From: Clostridia bacterium
GTDB lineage: Bacteria; Bacillota_A; Clostridia; Oscillospirales; Acutalibacteraceae
DNA length: 41,961 nucleotides
Direction of reading: 5' to 3'
Assembly (NCBI GenBank): GCA_024699005.1
Contig: JAILQN010000284.1
Coordinates: forward strand, 1 to 41,961
Position numbers and translations under genes: made by a program. This document shows positions 1-7,372 of this stretch, one piece after another (within the stretch, counting starts at the first letter, position 1; the number at the start of each line of letters is the position of its first letter). Under the pieces are notes generated by a model. That model was not told the origin of the DNA and did not search any database. It saw only the letters and a program-made list of their open reading frames with translations.

Positions 1-34
1 GCCTTTTCCGTGCTTCCTGTGCTATTATGTTCAT
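1..34 (-). CDS. 5' end of an unidentified gene (truncated by window edge)
   Basis: On the minus strand a textbook ribosome binding site (AAAGGAGAA, plus-strand 41-49) stands 8 nt before an ATG at 34-32. The reading frame stays open to the window edge and gives MNIIAQEARKR. The charged start with an ARKR segment is reminiscent of short helix-turn-helix transposase subunits, but eleven residues are too few to identify a family. An extended -10 box lies about 45 bp upstream, so this is probably its own transcription unit rather than the tail of the pyr operon. Confidence 0.5.
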   Translation of the reverse strand, partial: MNIIAQEARKR

Positions 35-77
35 GAGAAGTTCTCCTTTGATTTGGTTGGTTTTGTTTGGTAGCTTG

Positions 78-83
78 ATTATA
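78..83 (-). promoter_or_regulatory. Extended -10 promoter for the left-edge gene
   Basis: Read on the minus strand the box is TGGTATAAT, a TGn extended -10 element with a perfect TATAAT at 83-78. No good -35 is visible 16-18 nt upstream, which extended -10 promoters tolerate. Predicted transcription start is near 71, giving a leader of about 37 nt with the AAAGGAGAA site before the ATG at 34. Confidence 0.45.
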
Positions 84-169
84 CCATACCAAAGGTTGAT
101 CTTCTCTTTTTTTTTGGCTCATATCATTTTACATCATACAATTTTTGTTAACTATATATGAACAGAATA

Positions 170-1981
170 TTACGACTGTTTTGCATACACGGCAACAGCA
201 TAGTTATCCGACGAGTAATACAGACCCGTTTCAACAACCAGATAGTATGTTCCGACTCTTAACTCGGAAGAAGAGAAAGAAACAGTTTCAGGCGAAGCCG
301 GACTGACGCCATATCTTACCAGTTCCATTCCGACTGCGTCATAAAGCGCGATACTCCACGCCTCGCCCGTTCCGGTTCCTTTTGTATGGGAAAAAACGAT
401 GTCCAAAGCGCACGGAAAAGCGATATCTACCTTGTAAACGTCTGTGTCAAAATCCACGCCGCGTTCGATAAGCGCGCCGCCCACGTAAGATCCAAGCAGG
501 AGTTCATCTGCGCTTTCAGGGGTATTGTTAGGTTCTGTCTCGACGAATTCCGACGCCTGCCAACCGACAGAAAGATTATAACTGAGATCGCTTCTGTAAA
601 GGTTGTCGGAGTCCACGGTTATATAATAGGTCCCCGCTCCGACGCCGATATACGGGCTTTGATGTGATGAGTCGTTCCAGTGAGACATCACAGTATAAAG
701 AACCGTACCGGCGGTATCTGTAACGGTGACGTTCCAGCCGCCGTGATCCTCAGATTTGTCCGGCGAGTGGGAAAATATTACAGCAAAAAGCGAAGGTGTG
801 GCTATATCGACTTTAAAACAGTCCACGTCCGCAGTGCCGGTTCTCTCGCTGAGCGCTCCGGTTACGACCGAGGTATTGAAAAGTTTGTCGGCACAATCCC
901 TAGTATCGTTTATCTCTGTCTCCGCTCCGGAAATAGCGTTAAAGTCAACGGAGATATAATATGACAGATTCGAAGCGACAAAAGATCTGACTTCTATAAA
1001 ATACACTCCGGGCTCTACGCCGATAACTGCCGAGCGGATCACGTCATCTTCAGCAGCTGATACTGTGGAATAATACTCTCTCCCCTGTTCATCAGTAAGC
1101 TTAACCGAATAGCCGGCCTGAGATTGAAAGGTTATTCCCGGCGCTTTTGTAAGGTCTTCATGTTTGAAATATACGGTCATAAAACCACGGCTCGCAATCT
1201 CGGTCATATAGAAATCGGTATCGAATGAGCCGACGGCATACGAGGAAGAGGAAGCACTGAAAACCTTGTCGCGGGGAAGATAAGTATATCTAGAGCGGGT
1301 ATCGTTTGGTTCGGTTTCGCGATCCGGTGAATCCGTAAACATTGTATACAGTCCGAAAATATTATCCGTATAACCGTTGACACATCTGACTGTAAGCCTG
1401 TAATTACCCGGCAGAATACCGACTGTCGGGGATCTGAACATCTGTTTATTGTCCGTCACGCGCATAGTCGTGATCTCTGTATACTCTTCGGTCCCGTCTC
1501 CGTATTGAATTTTCTTTTCAAGACTGACGCGCCACAGGCAGGATGAATCCAATTTCCCAGTGGAATCAGCAAGAAGCGCAAACAGCATACCGCCTCTTTT
1601 TGTTATTTTGATATTGTAGATATTCTCACCTGTGGAGTGGACAAGAGCGTCCGTTACGGCGATATTAATTCCGAGATCGGCGATTTTTTTCCGTCCGTCG
1701 AAATATGTGTTTTCCGTTTCACCCACTGTCACGACCGGTTCATCCGCATCCGCAGCGGCGGCAAACATGCCCCGCGTCTCTTCCGTCAACACGAAACGTT
1801 CCCCTTGCGGAGCAGAAAAGCGAAGAGGCGCAGTATTTTCAATTGCCGACAACAGTTCGACAGGATCCCTTACATCCCCGAAAAGCCTTCCGCCTCCGCC
1901 GGTTATCAGTCCGATCATCAGCACTGCGATCACGACAGTCAGTAAAAACTTTCCGGGTTTTGTATGTATTGCTTTGAGCAT
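170..1981 (-). CDS. Secreted or membrane-anchored protein with tandem PPC-like domains
   Basis: 603 residues. The N-terminus has two basic residues and a hydrophobic helix (about 11-28), i.e. an uncleaved anchor or signal peptide; the rest is extracellular in type. Three clear pre-peptidase C-terminal (PPC) beta-sandwich repeats each begin with an E-x-E-x-N-D/N-T motif: ETEPNDT at 222, ETEINDT at 354 and ETEPNNT at 481. Each runs about 120 residues and contains the D-x-D-x-[FY] strand (DTDFY, DVDCF, DTDVY). A degenerate fourth copy occupies about 85-215. PPC domains usually accompany secreted peptidases, but no catalytic domain is visible, so this may be a binding or structural surface protein. 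The gene begins 5 bp after the hydroxyacid dehydrogenase stop, with only a weak ribosome binding site, and is the last gene of the pyr operon. Confidence 0.75.
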   Translation of the reverse strand: MLKAIHTKPGKFLLTVVIAVLMIGLITGGGGRLFGDVRDPVELLSAIENTAPLRFSAPQGERFVLTEETRGMFAAAADADEPVVTVGETENTYFDGRKKIADLGINIAVTDALVHSTGENIYNIKITKRGGMLFALLADSTGKLDSSCLWRVSLEKKIQYGDGTEEYTEITTMRVTDNKQMFRSPTVGILPGNYRLTVRCVNGYTDNIFGLYTMFTDSPDRETEPNDTRSRYTYLPRDKVFSASSSSYAVGSFDTDFYMTEIASRGFMTVYFKHEDLTKAPGITFQSQAGYSVKLTDEQGREYYSTVSAAEDDVIRSAVIGVEPGVYFIEVRSFVASNLSYYISVDFNAISGAETEINDTRDCADKLFNTSVVTGALSERTGTADVDCFKVDIATPSLFAVIFSHSPDKSEDHGGWNVTVTDTAGTVLYTVMSHWNDSSHQSPYIGVGAGTYYITVDSDNLYRSDLSYNLSVGWQASEFVETEPNNTPESADELLLGSYVGGALIERGVDFDTDVYKVDIAFPCALDIVFSHTKGTGTGEAWSIALYDAVGMELVRYGVSPASPETVSFSSSELRVGTYYLVVETGLYYSSDNYAVAVYAKQS

Positions 1982-1986
1982 ATAAC

Positions 1987-2952
1987 TCAGAAGTCAGAAC
2001 CGTTGACCACGTTACGCGGTTTACCGCTCAAAAATGCTTCTATATTTCCTTTGAATATCTCCATAAGCCTTACTCTTGTCTCAAACGCAGCCCAAGCGAT
2101 ATGAGGAGTTATGAGGCAGTTTTTCGCGTGAAGCATCGGATTGTCCGGAGCAGGAGGTTCAACAGACAAAACGTCGACGCCGACCCCTGCAAGCTTGCCA
2201 GAATCAAGGGCGTCAGCCACATCCTTTTCGTTGAGCACGGGGCCGCGGGATGTGTTGATGATATACGCGCCGTCCTTCATACCTGCAATAAAACCGGAAT
2301 CGACAATACCATCGGTTTCCGTTGTAAGCGGACAGTGAAATGTTATAAAATCCGCCCCGGCACGAAGAGTATCGATATCCACAAACGATACGTAATCCGG
2401 TTCGTCTCCGTGCATCCTGGGAGTATAAGCTATCACGTTCATACCGAAAGCATCGGCACGTTTCGCGACAGCCCTTCCTATCCTGCCGAATCCGAATATC
2501 CCGAGAGTTTTGCCGGAAAGCTCGAAAATATTCTTTTTTGTATAGCAGAAATCCGGACATGCAGACCACTCGCCGGAATGTACGGAATCGGAATGAAGCC
2601 CGACCCCCTGCGCGAATTCAAGAATGAAAGCCATCACAAGCTGAGCCACGCCTTCGGTGGAATAGGACGGGATATTTGAAACCGGTATATGACGTTCGGC
2701 AAGATAATCGCAGTCTGCGATATTATATCCCGTCGAAAGAAGCGCGACGAACTTCAGATCAGGTAATCGGGAGAGCGTATCTTTTGTCAGCGGTGTCTTG
2801 TTCGTAACAACGATCCCGGCGCCGGACGCCCTTTCAAGTATCTTGTCCGCAGGCGTGCGGTCATAGATCTCGATTTCCCCGTAATTTTTCAGAAAATCCC
2901 ACGAAAGATCACCGGGATTTTCGGCGTAGCCGTCTAAAATCACTATCTTCAT
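1987..2952 (-). CDS. D-2-hydroxyacid dehydrogenase (NAD-dependent)
   Basis: 321 residues with the two-lobed D-isomer-specific 2-hydroxyacid dehydrogenase fold. The Rossmann nucleotide loop GFGRIG is at 154-159. The catalytic set is complete: Arg236 in NTSRGP, Glu265 in VLSVEPP and His284 in TPHIAWA. The family reduces 2-keto acids such as hydroxypyruvate, glyoxylate or phenylpyruvate with NAD(P)H in the cytoplasm. The sequence resembles the glycerate dehydrogenase/hydroxypyruvate reductase branch, but the substrate cannot be fixed from sequence. It lacks any ACT domain and is separate from the SerA gene at 11239. Its ATG overlaps the pyrF stop (ATGA), so it is translationally coupled to the pyrimidine genes, an unusual partner for them. 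Confidence 0.85.
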   Translation of the reverse strand: MKIVILDGYAENPGDLSWDFLKNYGEIEIYDRTPADKILERASGAGIVVTNKTPLTKDTLSRLPDLKFVALLSTGYNIADCDYLAERHIPVSNIPSYSTEGVAQLVMAFILEFAQGVGLHSDSVHSGEWSACPDFCYTKKNIFELSGKTLGIFGFGRIGRAVAKRADAFGMNVIAYTPRMHGDEPDYVSFVDIDTLRAGADFITFHCPLTTETDGIVDSGFIAGMKDGAYIINTSRGPVLNEKDVADALDSGKLAGVGVDVLSVEPPAPDNPMLHAKNCLITPHIAWAAFETRVRLMEIFKGNIEAFLSGKPRNVVNGSDF

Positions 2953-3659
2953 ATTTCTCCTCGGCCGACAAATTCGGCAATGCAGCGATTGTAAGCATGT
3001 ACAGGATCGGAAGCGGCCGTTACCGGCCTGCCGACCACAATGTAATCAGACCCGAGTTCCTTCGCGCGTGCGGGTGTAGTGACACGTTTCTGATCTCCGA
3101 TATCACCGTCGGCAAAACGCACGCCGGGAGTAACGGTCAAAAAGTGTTCTCCGCAGACCTTGTGAACGGCAGGAGCCTCAAGGGGGGAACAAACTACACC
3201 GTCCAGCCCGCTGTCCGCGGCGTTTTTCGCATAGGACATTACAACGGACTCTACTTCGCCCGGGATAAGCAGTTCTCCGTTCATCATCTCCCGGCTTGTG
3301 GATGTAAGCTGGGTCACGGCTATAAGCTGCGGTCTTGTACCGTCGGGACGCGTCAGGCCCTCCAAAGCCGCTTTCATCATGGAAGAGCCGCCCGAAGCGT
3401 GCAGGTTGCATATATCCACGTCCAGACCGGACAGCACGGTCATGGTCTTTTTGACTGTGTTCGGTATATCGTGCAGCTTGAGGTCAAGGAATACCCTGTG
3501 CCCGCGAGCCTTGAGTTCCCTTACAAAAGGTGCGCCTTCCGCATAGTATAATTCCATTCCTATCTTGACAAAAGGTCTGATCTCTCCGAATCCGTCAAGA
3601 AATCCAAGACAGGTCGCCTTATCAGCAAAATCACAGGCGATTATTACGTCTTTACCCAT
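2949..3659 (-). CDS. pyrF: Orotidine 5'-phosphate decarboxylase
   Basis: 236 residues, normal for a bacterial OMP decarboxylase, which converts OMP to UMP in the last step of de novo pyrimidine synthesis. The N-terminal IIACDFADK strand and the catalytic D-x-K-x-x-D motif (Asp59, Lys61, Asp64 in LDLKLHDIPNT) are intact. The phosphate-binding end motif appears as DYIVVGRPVTAA. The start overlaps the end of pyrD by 8 nt and its stop overlaps the next ATG by 4 nt, so it sits inside a tightly coupled operon. The missing pathway steps (carAB, pyrB, pyrE) are not in this window. Confidence 0.95.
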   Translation of the reverse strand: MGKDVIIACDFADKATCLGFLDGFGEIRPFVKIGMELYYAEGAPFVRELKARGHRVFLDLKLHDIPNTVKKTMTVLSGLDVDICNLHASGGSSMMKAALEGLTRPDGTRPQLIAVTQLTSTSREMMNGELLIPGEVESVVMSYAKNAADSGLDGVVCSPLEAPAVHKVCGEHFLTVTPGVRFADGDIGDQKRVTTPARAKELGSDYIVVGRPVTAASDPVHAYNRCIAEFVGRGEI

Positions 3660-4578
3660 TATGTGCCGCCCCCGTTATCTCTGAGATATCATTAATTCCG
3701 TATTTTTCCATTACAGCAGGCAGAATTTCAACTATTTTTTTACACGCAAAAGGATCGACAAGGTTAGCCGCCCCGATTTCGACAGCGGAAGCCCCTGCCA
3801 GCATCATTTCAATAACGTCTTCAGCCCGTGATATACCGCCCATTCCGATTACAGGTATTCTGACCGCATCATAGACCTCATATATCATAGCAAGCGCCAC
3901 CGGAAAAATACCGGGCCCCGAGTATCCGCCGAATATTCTTGAAAGCACGGGCCTTTTCGATTTCAGGTCTATTCTCGCGCCGACAAGCGTGTTTATCAGG
4001 CTCAGTCCGTCCGCACCGGCAGACTCACAGGCACGGGCGATCTCCGTGATATCTGTCACATTGGGACTCAGTTTGATAAACACGGGTTTATGAGTGACGT
4101 TTTTCACCCGCTTGGTTACCGCCGCAGCGCTTTCCGGCGATGTACCGAAACTCATTCCGCCGCCGTGGACGTTCGGACAGCTTATATTGACTTCGATTAT
4201 ACCTACAGCATCCACCGTGTCGATCCGTTCACAACAAATGGCGTATTCATCCAGCGAAAAACCGCTGATATTGGCAACAAGCGGTTTATGAAAGACCTTT
4301 ACAAGCTTCGGAAGCTCTTCGTTAATAACTCTGTCTATACCTGGATTCTGCAACCCCACGCTGTTCAGCATCCCTGCGGGACATTCTGCGATCCTGGGAG
4401 AGGGATTACCGAAACGGCTGTCTTCCGTAGTTCCCTTGAAAGAGATCGAACCCAATATATTCAGATCGTACAAATCAGAAAATTCCGCGCCGAATCCGAA
4501 CGTTCCGCTCGCCGGAATGATCGGATTATCAAGCTCTACGCCGCACAGGTTGACTTTAGTTACATATTCATTTTTCAT
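3652..4578 (-). CDS. pyrD: Dihydroorotate dehydrogenase B, catalytic subunit
   Basis: 308 residues from the ATG at 4578; a GTG two codons upstream (4584) is an alternative. This is a class 1B enzyme: an FMN-binding TIM barrel that oxidises dihydroorotate to orotate, with the catalytic base cysteine Cys134 in EVNISCPNVHGGG, an intact FIKLSPN segment and the C-terminal glycine-rich FMN phosphate site GMGGISRAEDV. Class 1B enzymes work as heterotetramers with PyrK, which passes electrons to NAD+, and pyrK lies immediately upstream (15 nt gap from the ATG). It overlaps pyrF by 8 nt. No strong ribosome binding site precedes it, so coupling to pyrK translation is likely. Confidence 0.93.
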   Translation of the reverse strand: MKNEYVTKVNLCGVELDNPIIPASGTFGFGAEFSDLYDLNILGSISFKGTTEDSRFGNPSPRIAECPAGMLNSVGLQNPGIDRVINEELPKLVKVFHKPLVANISGFSLDEYAICCERIDTVDAVGIIEVNISCPNVHGGGMSFGTSPESAAAVTKRVKNVTHKPVFIKLSPNVTDITEIARACESAGADGLSLINTLVGARIDLKSKRPVLSRIFGGYSGPGIFPVALAMIYEVYDAVRIPVIGMGGISRAEDVIEMMLAGASAVEIGAANLVDPFACKKIVEILPAVMEKYGINDISEITGAAHNG

Positions 4579-4593
4579 AATCACGGATCAAGA

Positions 4594-5334
4594 TCATACA
4601 TCCCATAAAAGTTCGTCCCTGTTGAAGACAGGACCGTCGGAACAGACTCTTTTAAAGCCGCCGGCTGTTTCCACCGAGCAACCCATGCACGCGCCGAAAC
4701 CGCATCCCATACGCTCTTCCAGACTCAGCTGACATGAGGGAAATTTCATATATACGGCTTTCAGCATAGGGATCGGTCCGCAGGCGAAAACGTATGAACA
4801 GTCGGCAGATCCGAAGGCGTCAGCTGCGAAACCGCGTGTTCCCATCGAACCGTCGACGGTAGTTACGATCGTATTCGCGCCGACGGACTCAAATTCCCGA
4901 GCAAAAAAAACCTCTCTTGCCGTATTGAAGCCCAGGACAGCGGTGACGATTCTTCCGCTTTCGACAAGACGTTTTGCGAGAGCATAAAGAGGAGGTATAC
5001 CGACGCCTCCGCCGATAACTGCCGGATTAACACCGCAGTCGGATATATCGAACCCGTTACCAAGTCCCGCCAGGCAATCGAGTCTGTCGCCATTTTTCAA
5101 TTGTGTCATGTACAGCGTGCCGTCGCCGACAACTTTATATATGATATCAAGCTCATCCGGACGCCAGTCGCAGACAGATATAGGGCGGCGAAGATAGAAG
5201 CGGTCCAGCTTTATATTGATAAACTGTCCGGGCGCTGTAAAAACGGAAGTATCGCCCTCAAGCGTCATTTTATAAACAGAAGGAGCGATACATATGTTTT
5301 CTTTTACGGTATATTCAATGCTTTTCATATTCAT
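4594..5334 (-). CDS. pyrK: Dihydroorotate dehydrogenase B, electron transfer subunit
   Basis: 246 residues, a ferredoxin-reductase-like protein holding FAD and a [2Fe-2S] cluster that connects PyrD to NAD+. The FAD motif RRPISV is at 49-54, the nucleotide-binding glycine loop GGGVGIPPL at 108-116, and the cluster cysteines are Cys211, Cys216, Cys219 and Cys231 (CGFGACMGC followed by VCSDGP), the spacing diagnostic of PyrK. Its start lies inside the 3' end of pyrC (20 nt overlap); a second in-frame ATG two codons later is possible. It sits between pyrC and pyrD in the operon. Confidence 0.94.
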   Translation of the reverse strand: MNMKSIEYTVKENICIAPSVYKMTLEGDTSVFTAPGQFINIKLDRFYLRRPISVCDWRPDELDIIYKVVGDGTLYMTQLKNGDRLDCLAGLGNGFDISDCGVNPAVIGGGVGIPPLYALAKRLVESGRIVTAVLGFNTAREVFFAREFESVGANTIVTTVDGSMGTRGFAADAFGSADCSYVFACGPIPMLKAVYMKFPSCQLSLEERMGCGFGACMGCSVETAGGFKRVCSDGPVFNRDELLWDV

Positions 5335-6433
5335 ACACTGTCTTGCCGCCGTAGACTGTTTTTAAACATCTGCCGTAAACACGCTGACCTGCGAAGGGAG
5401 TGCATCTGCCCATAGATAAAAATGAGCCGGGATCAATAATATATTCCTCTTCAAGATCGAATTCCGTATAATCCTCCGCCGCAACCGATATGCCGAATCT
5501 TTCCGAAGGATTACAGCTCATCATATTCATAAGCCGTTCAAGAGTAATGAAACCGGATCTGACAAGACCGGTATAAAGCACGGGAAACGCAGCTTCCAGC
5601 CCTGTGATGCCGTTCAGCGAGCCGGCAATGCCTTTTGACTTTTCCTCCGCCGTGTGCGGAGCGTGATCGGTGGCTATCATATCTACCGTACCGTCACGCA
5701 AGGCATCCAGCAAAGCCTCGCGGTCGCACAGAGATCGGATAGGCGGATTCATACGGAACGCCCCGTCGTCGCGCAGCATAGAATCGTCAAGCAGCAAATA
5801 GTGCGGAGCTGTCTCGCAGGTCACGTTAACACCGGTAGCCTTGGCCTGACGTATAGCTTCCGCACTCTGACGCGTGGAAATATGGCAGACGTGATAAGCG
5901 CATCCTGTCTTTGCCGCAAGATCCAGATCGCGTTCGATCTGCCTGTATTCCACCTCGTTTGTTATCACGGGAATGCAATGTTTTCTTGCGTATCCGCAGT
6001 CGTTTATCTTTCCGCCGTTAAGCAGAGCATTGACTTCGCAATGCGCGGCGATTATTTTGCCCAGTTCCTTTGCGGTCCTCATTGCGCGGAGCATCATATC
6101 ATCGGACTGCACGCCTACGCCGTCATCGGAGAAAGCAACGACATACGGAGCAAGAGATTCCATATCGGAAAGTTCCAGTCCCTTTTCACCCGCAGTCACG
6201 GAACCGTATGGCAGCACTTTTATTACCGCGTCGCGCCTGATTATATCGAGCTCTGGTTTAAGATTTTCGAAGCAATCCGGCACAGGGAAAAGATTCGGCA
6301 TTGGACACACTGCAATATATCCGCCCGCAGCCGCTGCGAGCGAACCGGAACGGATCGTCTCTTTTTGTGAAAAACCCGGTTCACGGAAATGCACATGAAC
6401 GTCTATAAAGCCGGGAAGTCTTACAGTATCCAT
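5315..6433 (-). CDS. pyrC: Dihydroorotase, type I with short N-terminus
   Basis: 372 residues from the ATG at 6433; a TTG at 6442 is an alternative but falls inside the -10 box. It cyclises carbamoyl-aspartate to dihydroorotate. Metal-binding motifs of the amidohydrolase fold are present: HVHFREPG (His13, His15), the bridging-Asp segment FSDDG, AAHCE, CHIST and the catalytic ATDHAPH. The use of Asp rather than a carboxylated Lys and the overall pattern are those of bacterial type I enzymes. Type I proteins usually have about 45-50 extra N-terminal residues forming part of a beta-sandwich; here the metal motif begins only 12 residues from the start, as in the dihydroorotase domain of animal CAD. 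It is the first gene of the operon, directly behind a consensus promoter. Confidence 0.9.
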   Translation of the reverse strand: MDTVRLPGFIDVHVHFREPGFSQKETIRSGSLAAAAGGYIAVCPMPNLFPVPDCFENLKPELDIIRRDAVIKVLPYGSVTAGEKGLELSDMESLAPYVVAFSDDGVGVQSDDMMLRAMRTAKELGKIIAAHCEVNALLNGGKINDCGYARKHCIPVITNEVEYRQIERDLDLAAKTGCAYHVCHISTRQSAEAIRQAKATGVNVTCETAPHYLLLDDSMLRDDGAFRMNPPIRSLCDREALLDALRDGTVDMIATDHAPHTAEEKSKGIAGSLNGITGLEAAFPVLYTGLVRSGFITLERLMNMMSCNPSERFGISVAAEDYTEFDLEEEYIIDPGSFLSMGRCTPFAGQRVYGRCLKTVYGGKTVYEYEKH

Positions 6434-6441
6434 ACAATTCA

Positions 6442-6471
6442 ATTATACCCTTTATCCACGTTATCTGTCAA
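6442..6471 (-). promoter_or_regulatory. pyrC: Consensus promoter of the pyr operon
   Basis: On the minus strand a perfect -35 TTGACA (6471-6466) is followed after 18 nt by a perfect -10 TATAAT (6447-6442). The usual start point 7 nt downstream of the -10 falls near 6435, only about two bases before the pyrC ATG at 6433. There is no room for a PyrR-type attenuator or a Shine-Dalgarno leader. Confidence 0.75.
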
Positions 6472-6539
6472 GAAATAAAACCCTTACGCAAGGTGATATG
6501 GTAATAATCAATAAATAAGAAAAAGCGACAAAAAAATGC

Positions 6540-6569
6540 TTGCAATATATCGAGCCGAAATAGTATAAT
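6540..6569 (+). promoter_or_regulatory. Promoter of the NUDIX/COG2426 operon
   Basis: TTGCAA (6540-6545), 18 nt spacer, TATAAT (6564-6569). The start point would fall near 6576, downstream of an in-frame ATG at 6568, which rules that ATG out and supports the ATG at 6625. The -35 lies about 70 bp from the divergent pyr promoter -35. Confidence 0.65.
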
Positions 6570-6588
6570 GCATTCAGTTCATCTATAC

Positions 6589-6603
6589 GGAGGCAAAGCC
6601 TCC
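6589..6603 (+). other. Leader hairpin holding a GGAGG sequence
   Basis: GGAGGCAAAGCCTCC is a perfect 6-bp stem with an AAA loop in the predicted 5' leader of the NUDIX mRNA, about 13 nt after the transcription start. Its 5' arm contains GGAGG, which would be sequestered when the stem forms. No T-run follows, so it is not an intrinsic terminator. It may stabilise the message. Confidence 0.4.
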
Positions 6604-6624
6604 TCATATAAGAAAGAGTGTATT

Positions 6625-7356
6625 ATGCTTGGTAAATTAGTAAAGGTCCATGTTACCGAGCCCGTCAACTCCTTCGATAAAACGCGCGGTTTTTATTACC
6701 GGCACAATTTCGGGTATATCTCCATTCAGAACGGCAAAAGGCTGATAAAACTCAGAGCCTGCGTTATGGGGATGACAAGACCCGTCAGAAGGTTTGACGG
6801 CAGAGTAATAGCCATGGTGACCCACGCCGACAGGCGTTTGAATTATGCTGTAGTCGCCCCGGACAAGGCGCGGTATATCAATCTTGACGTTCAGGCGGTA
6901 GTATCGCTTTACGAACCGGACGACACATACCGTCTGAGGTGTTATTACGAAAACTCCTGCGGAGCCATAATCATCCGCAAGACACGCAACACCTATAACT
7001 GTCTGCTGATAAAAAACAAGCTTTCCGAGAATTGGGGATTCCCCAAAGGGCATATGGAGCAGGGCGAGGACGAACACGACACAGCCCGCCGCGAGGCTTT
7101 GGAAGAAACAGGGCTCCACATAGATTTTATCCCCGGTTTCAAATCGGTATCAAGATACCGGATAGCCGCCGGCAAGATAGACAAGCGTGTGACCATATTC
7201 CTTGCAGCGTCTCACGATGTGGACGTATATATCCAGCCGAGCGAGATATCGGACTTTATGTGGCTTACCTTTGACGAGGCGGAAAAGCTGCTCCGGTTCA
7301 AAAACGACAAGCAAATAATCAGGGAGGCGGCGGATTACATCAAGCGTCTGCAGTAG
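6625..7356 (+). CDS. NUDIX hydrolase with N-terminal pyrophosphatase-like domain
   Basis: 243 residues from the ATG at 6625, chosen because the promoter start point lies after the upstream ATG at 6568; AAAGAG precedes it by 6 nt. Residues 142-164 carry a complete NUDIX box (G-x5-E-x7-REALEETGL), so hydrolysis of a nucleoside diphosphate linked to another group is expected; the exact substrate is unknown. Residues 1-97 resemble the small inorganic-pyrophosphatase-like domain of Clostridia (pattern GKxVKVxVxxP...FYYxxNFGYI...FDGRVIAM...YAVVAP). The acidic metal ligands expected between the NFGYI and VMG segments are replaced by basic and hydrophobic residues, so this half is probably catalytically dead. 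It lies 16 bp upstream of the COG2426 gene. Confidence 0.8.
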   Translation: MLGKLVKVHVTEPVNSFDKTRGFYYRHNFGYISIQNGKRLIKLRACVMGMTRPVRRFDGRVIAMVTHADRRLNYAVVAPDKARYINLDVQAVVSLYEPDDTYRLRCYYENSCGAIIIRKTRNTYNCLLIKNKLSENWGFPKGHMEQGEDEHDTARREALEETGLHIDFIPGFKSVSRYRIAAGKIDKRVTIFLAASHDVDVYIQPSEISDFMWLTFDEAEKLLRFKNDKQIIREAADYIKRLQ

Positions 7357-7372
7357 ATCCGCAATAATTATT

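Noticed and set aside
5654..6370. Open frame of 238 codons antisense to pyrC
   Set aside because: Shadow of the dihydroorotase gene; Cys/His/Arg-rich composition and no recognisable domain or ribosome binding site.
6443..6539. PyrR-binding leader or riboswitch upstream of pyrC
   Set aside because: The promoter lies immediately next to the start codon, leaving no leader; the sequence upstream shows no stem set of that kind.
6568..6624. ATG at 6568 as start of the NUDIX gene
   Set aside because: It overlaps the -10 box TATAAT (6564-6569); the transcript would begin after it, and the conserved domain starts right after 6625.
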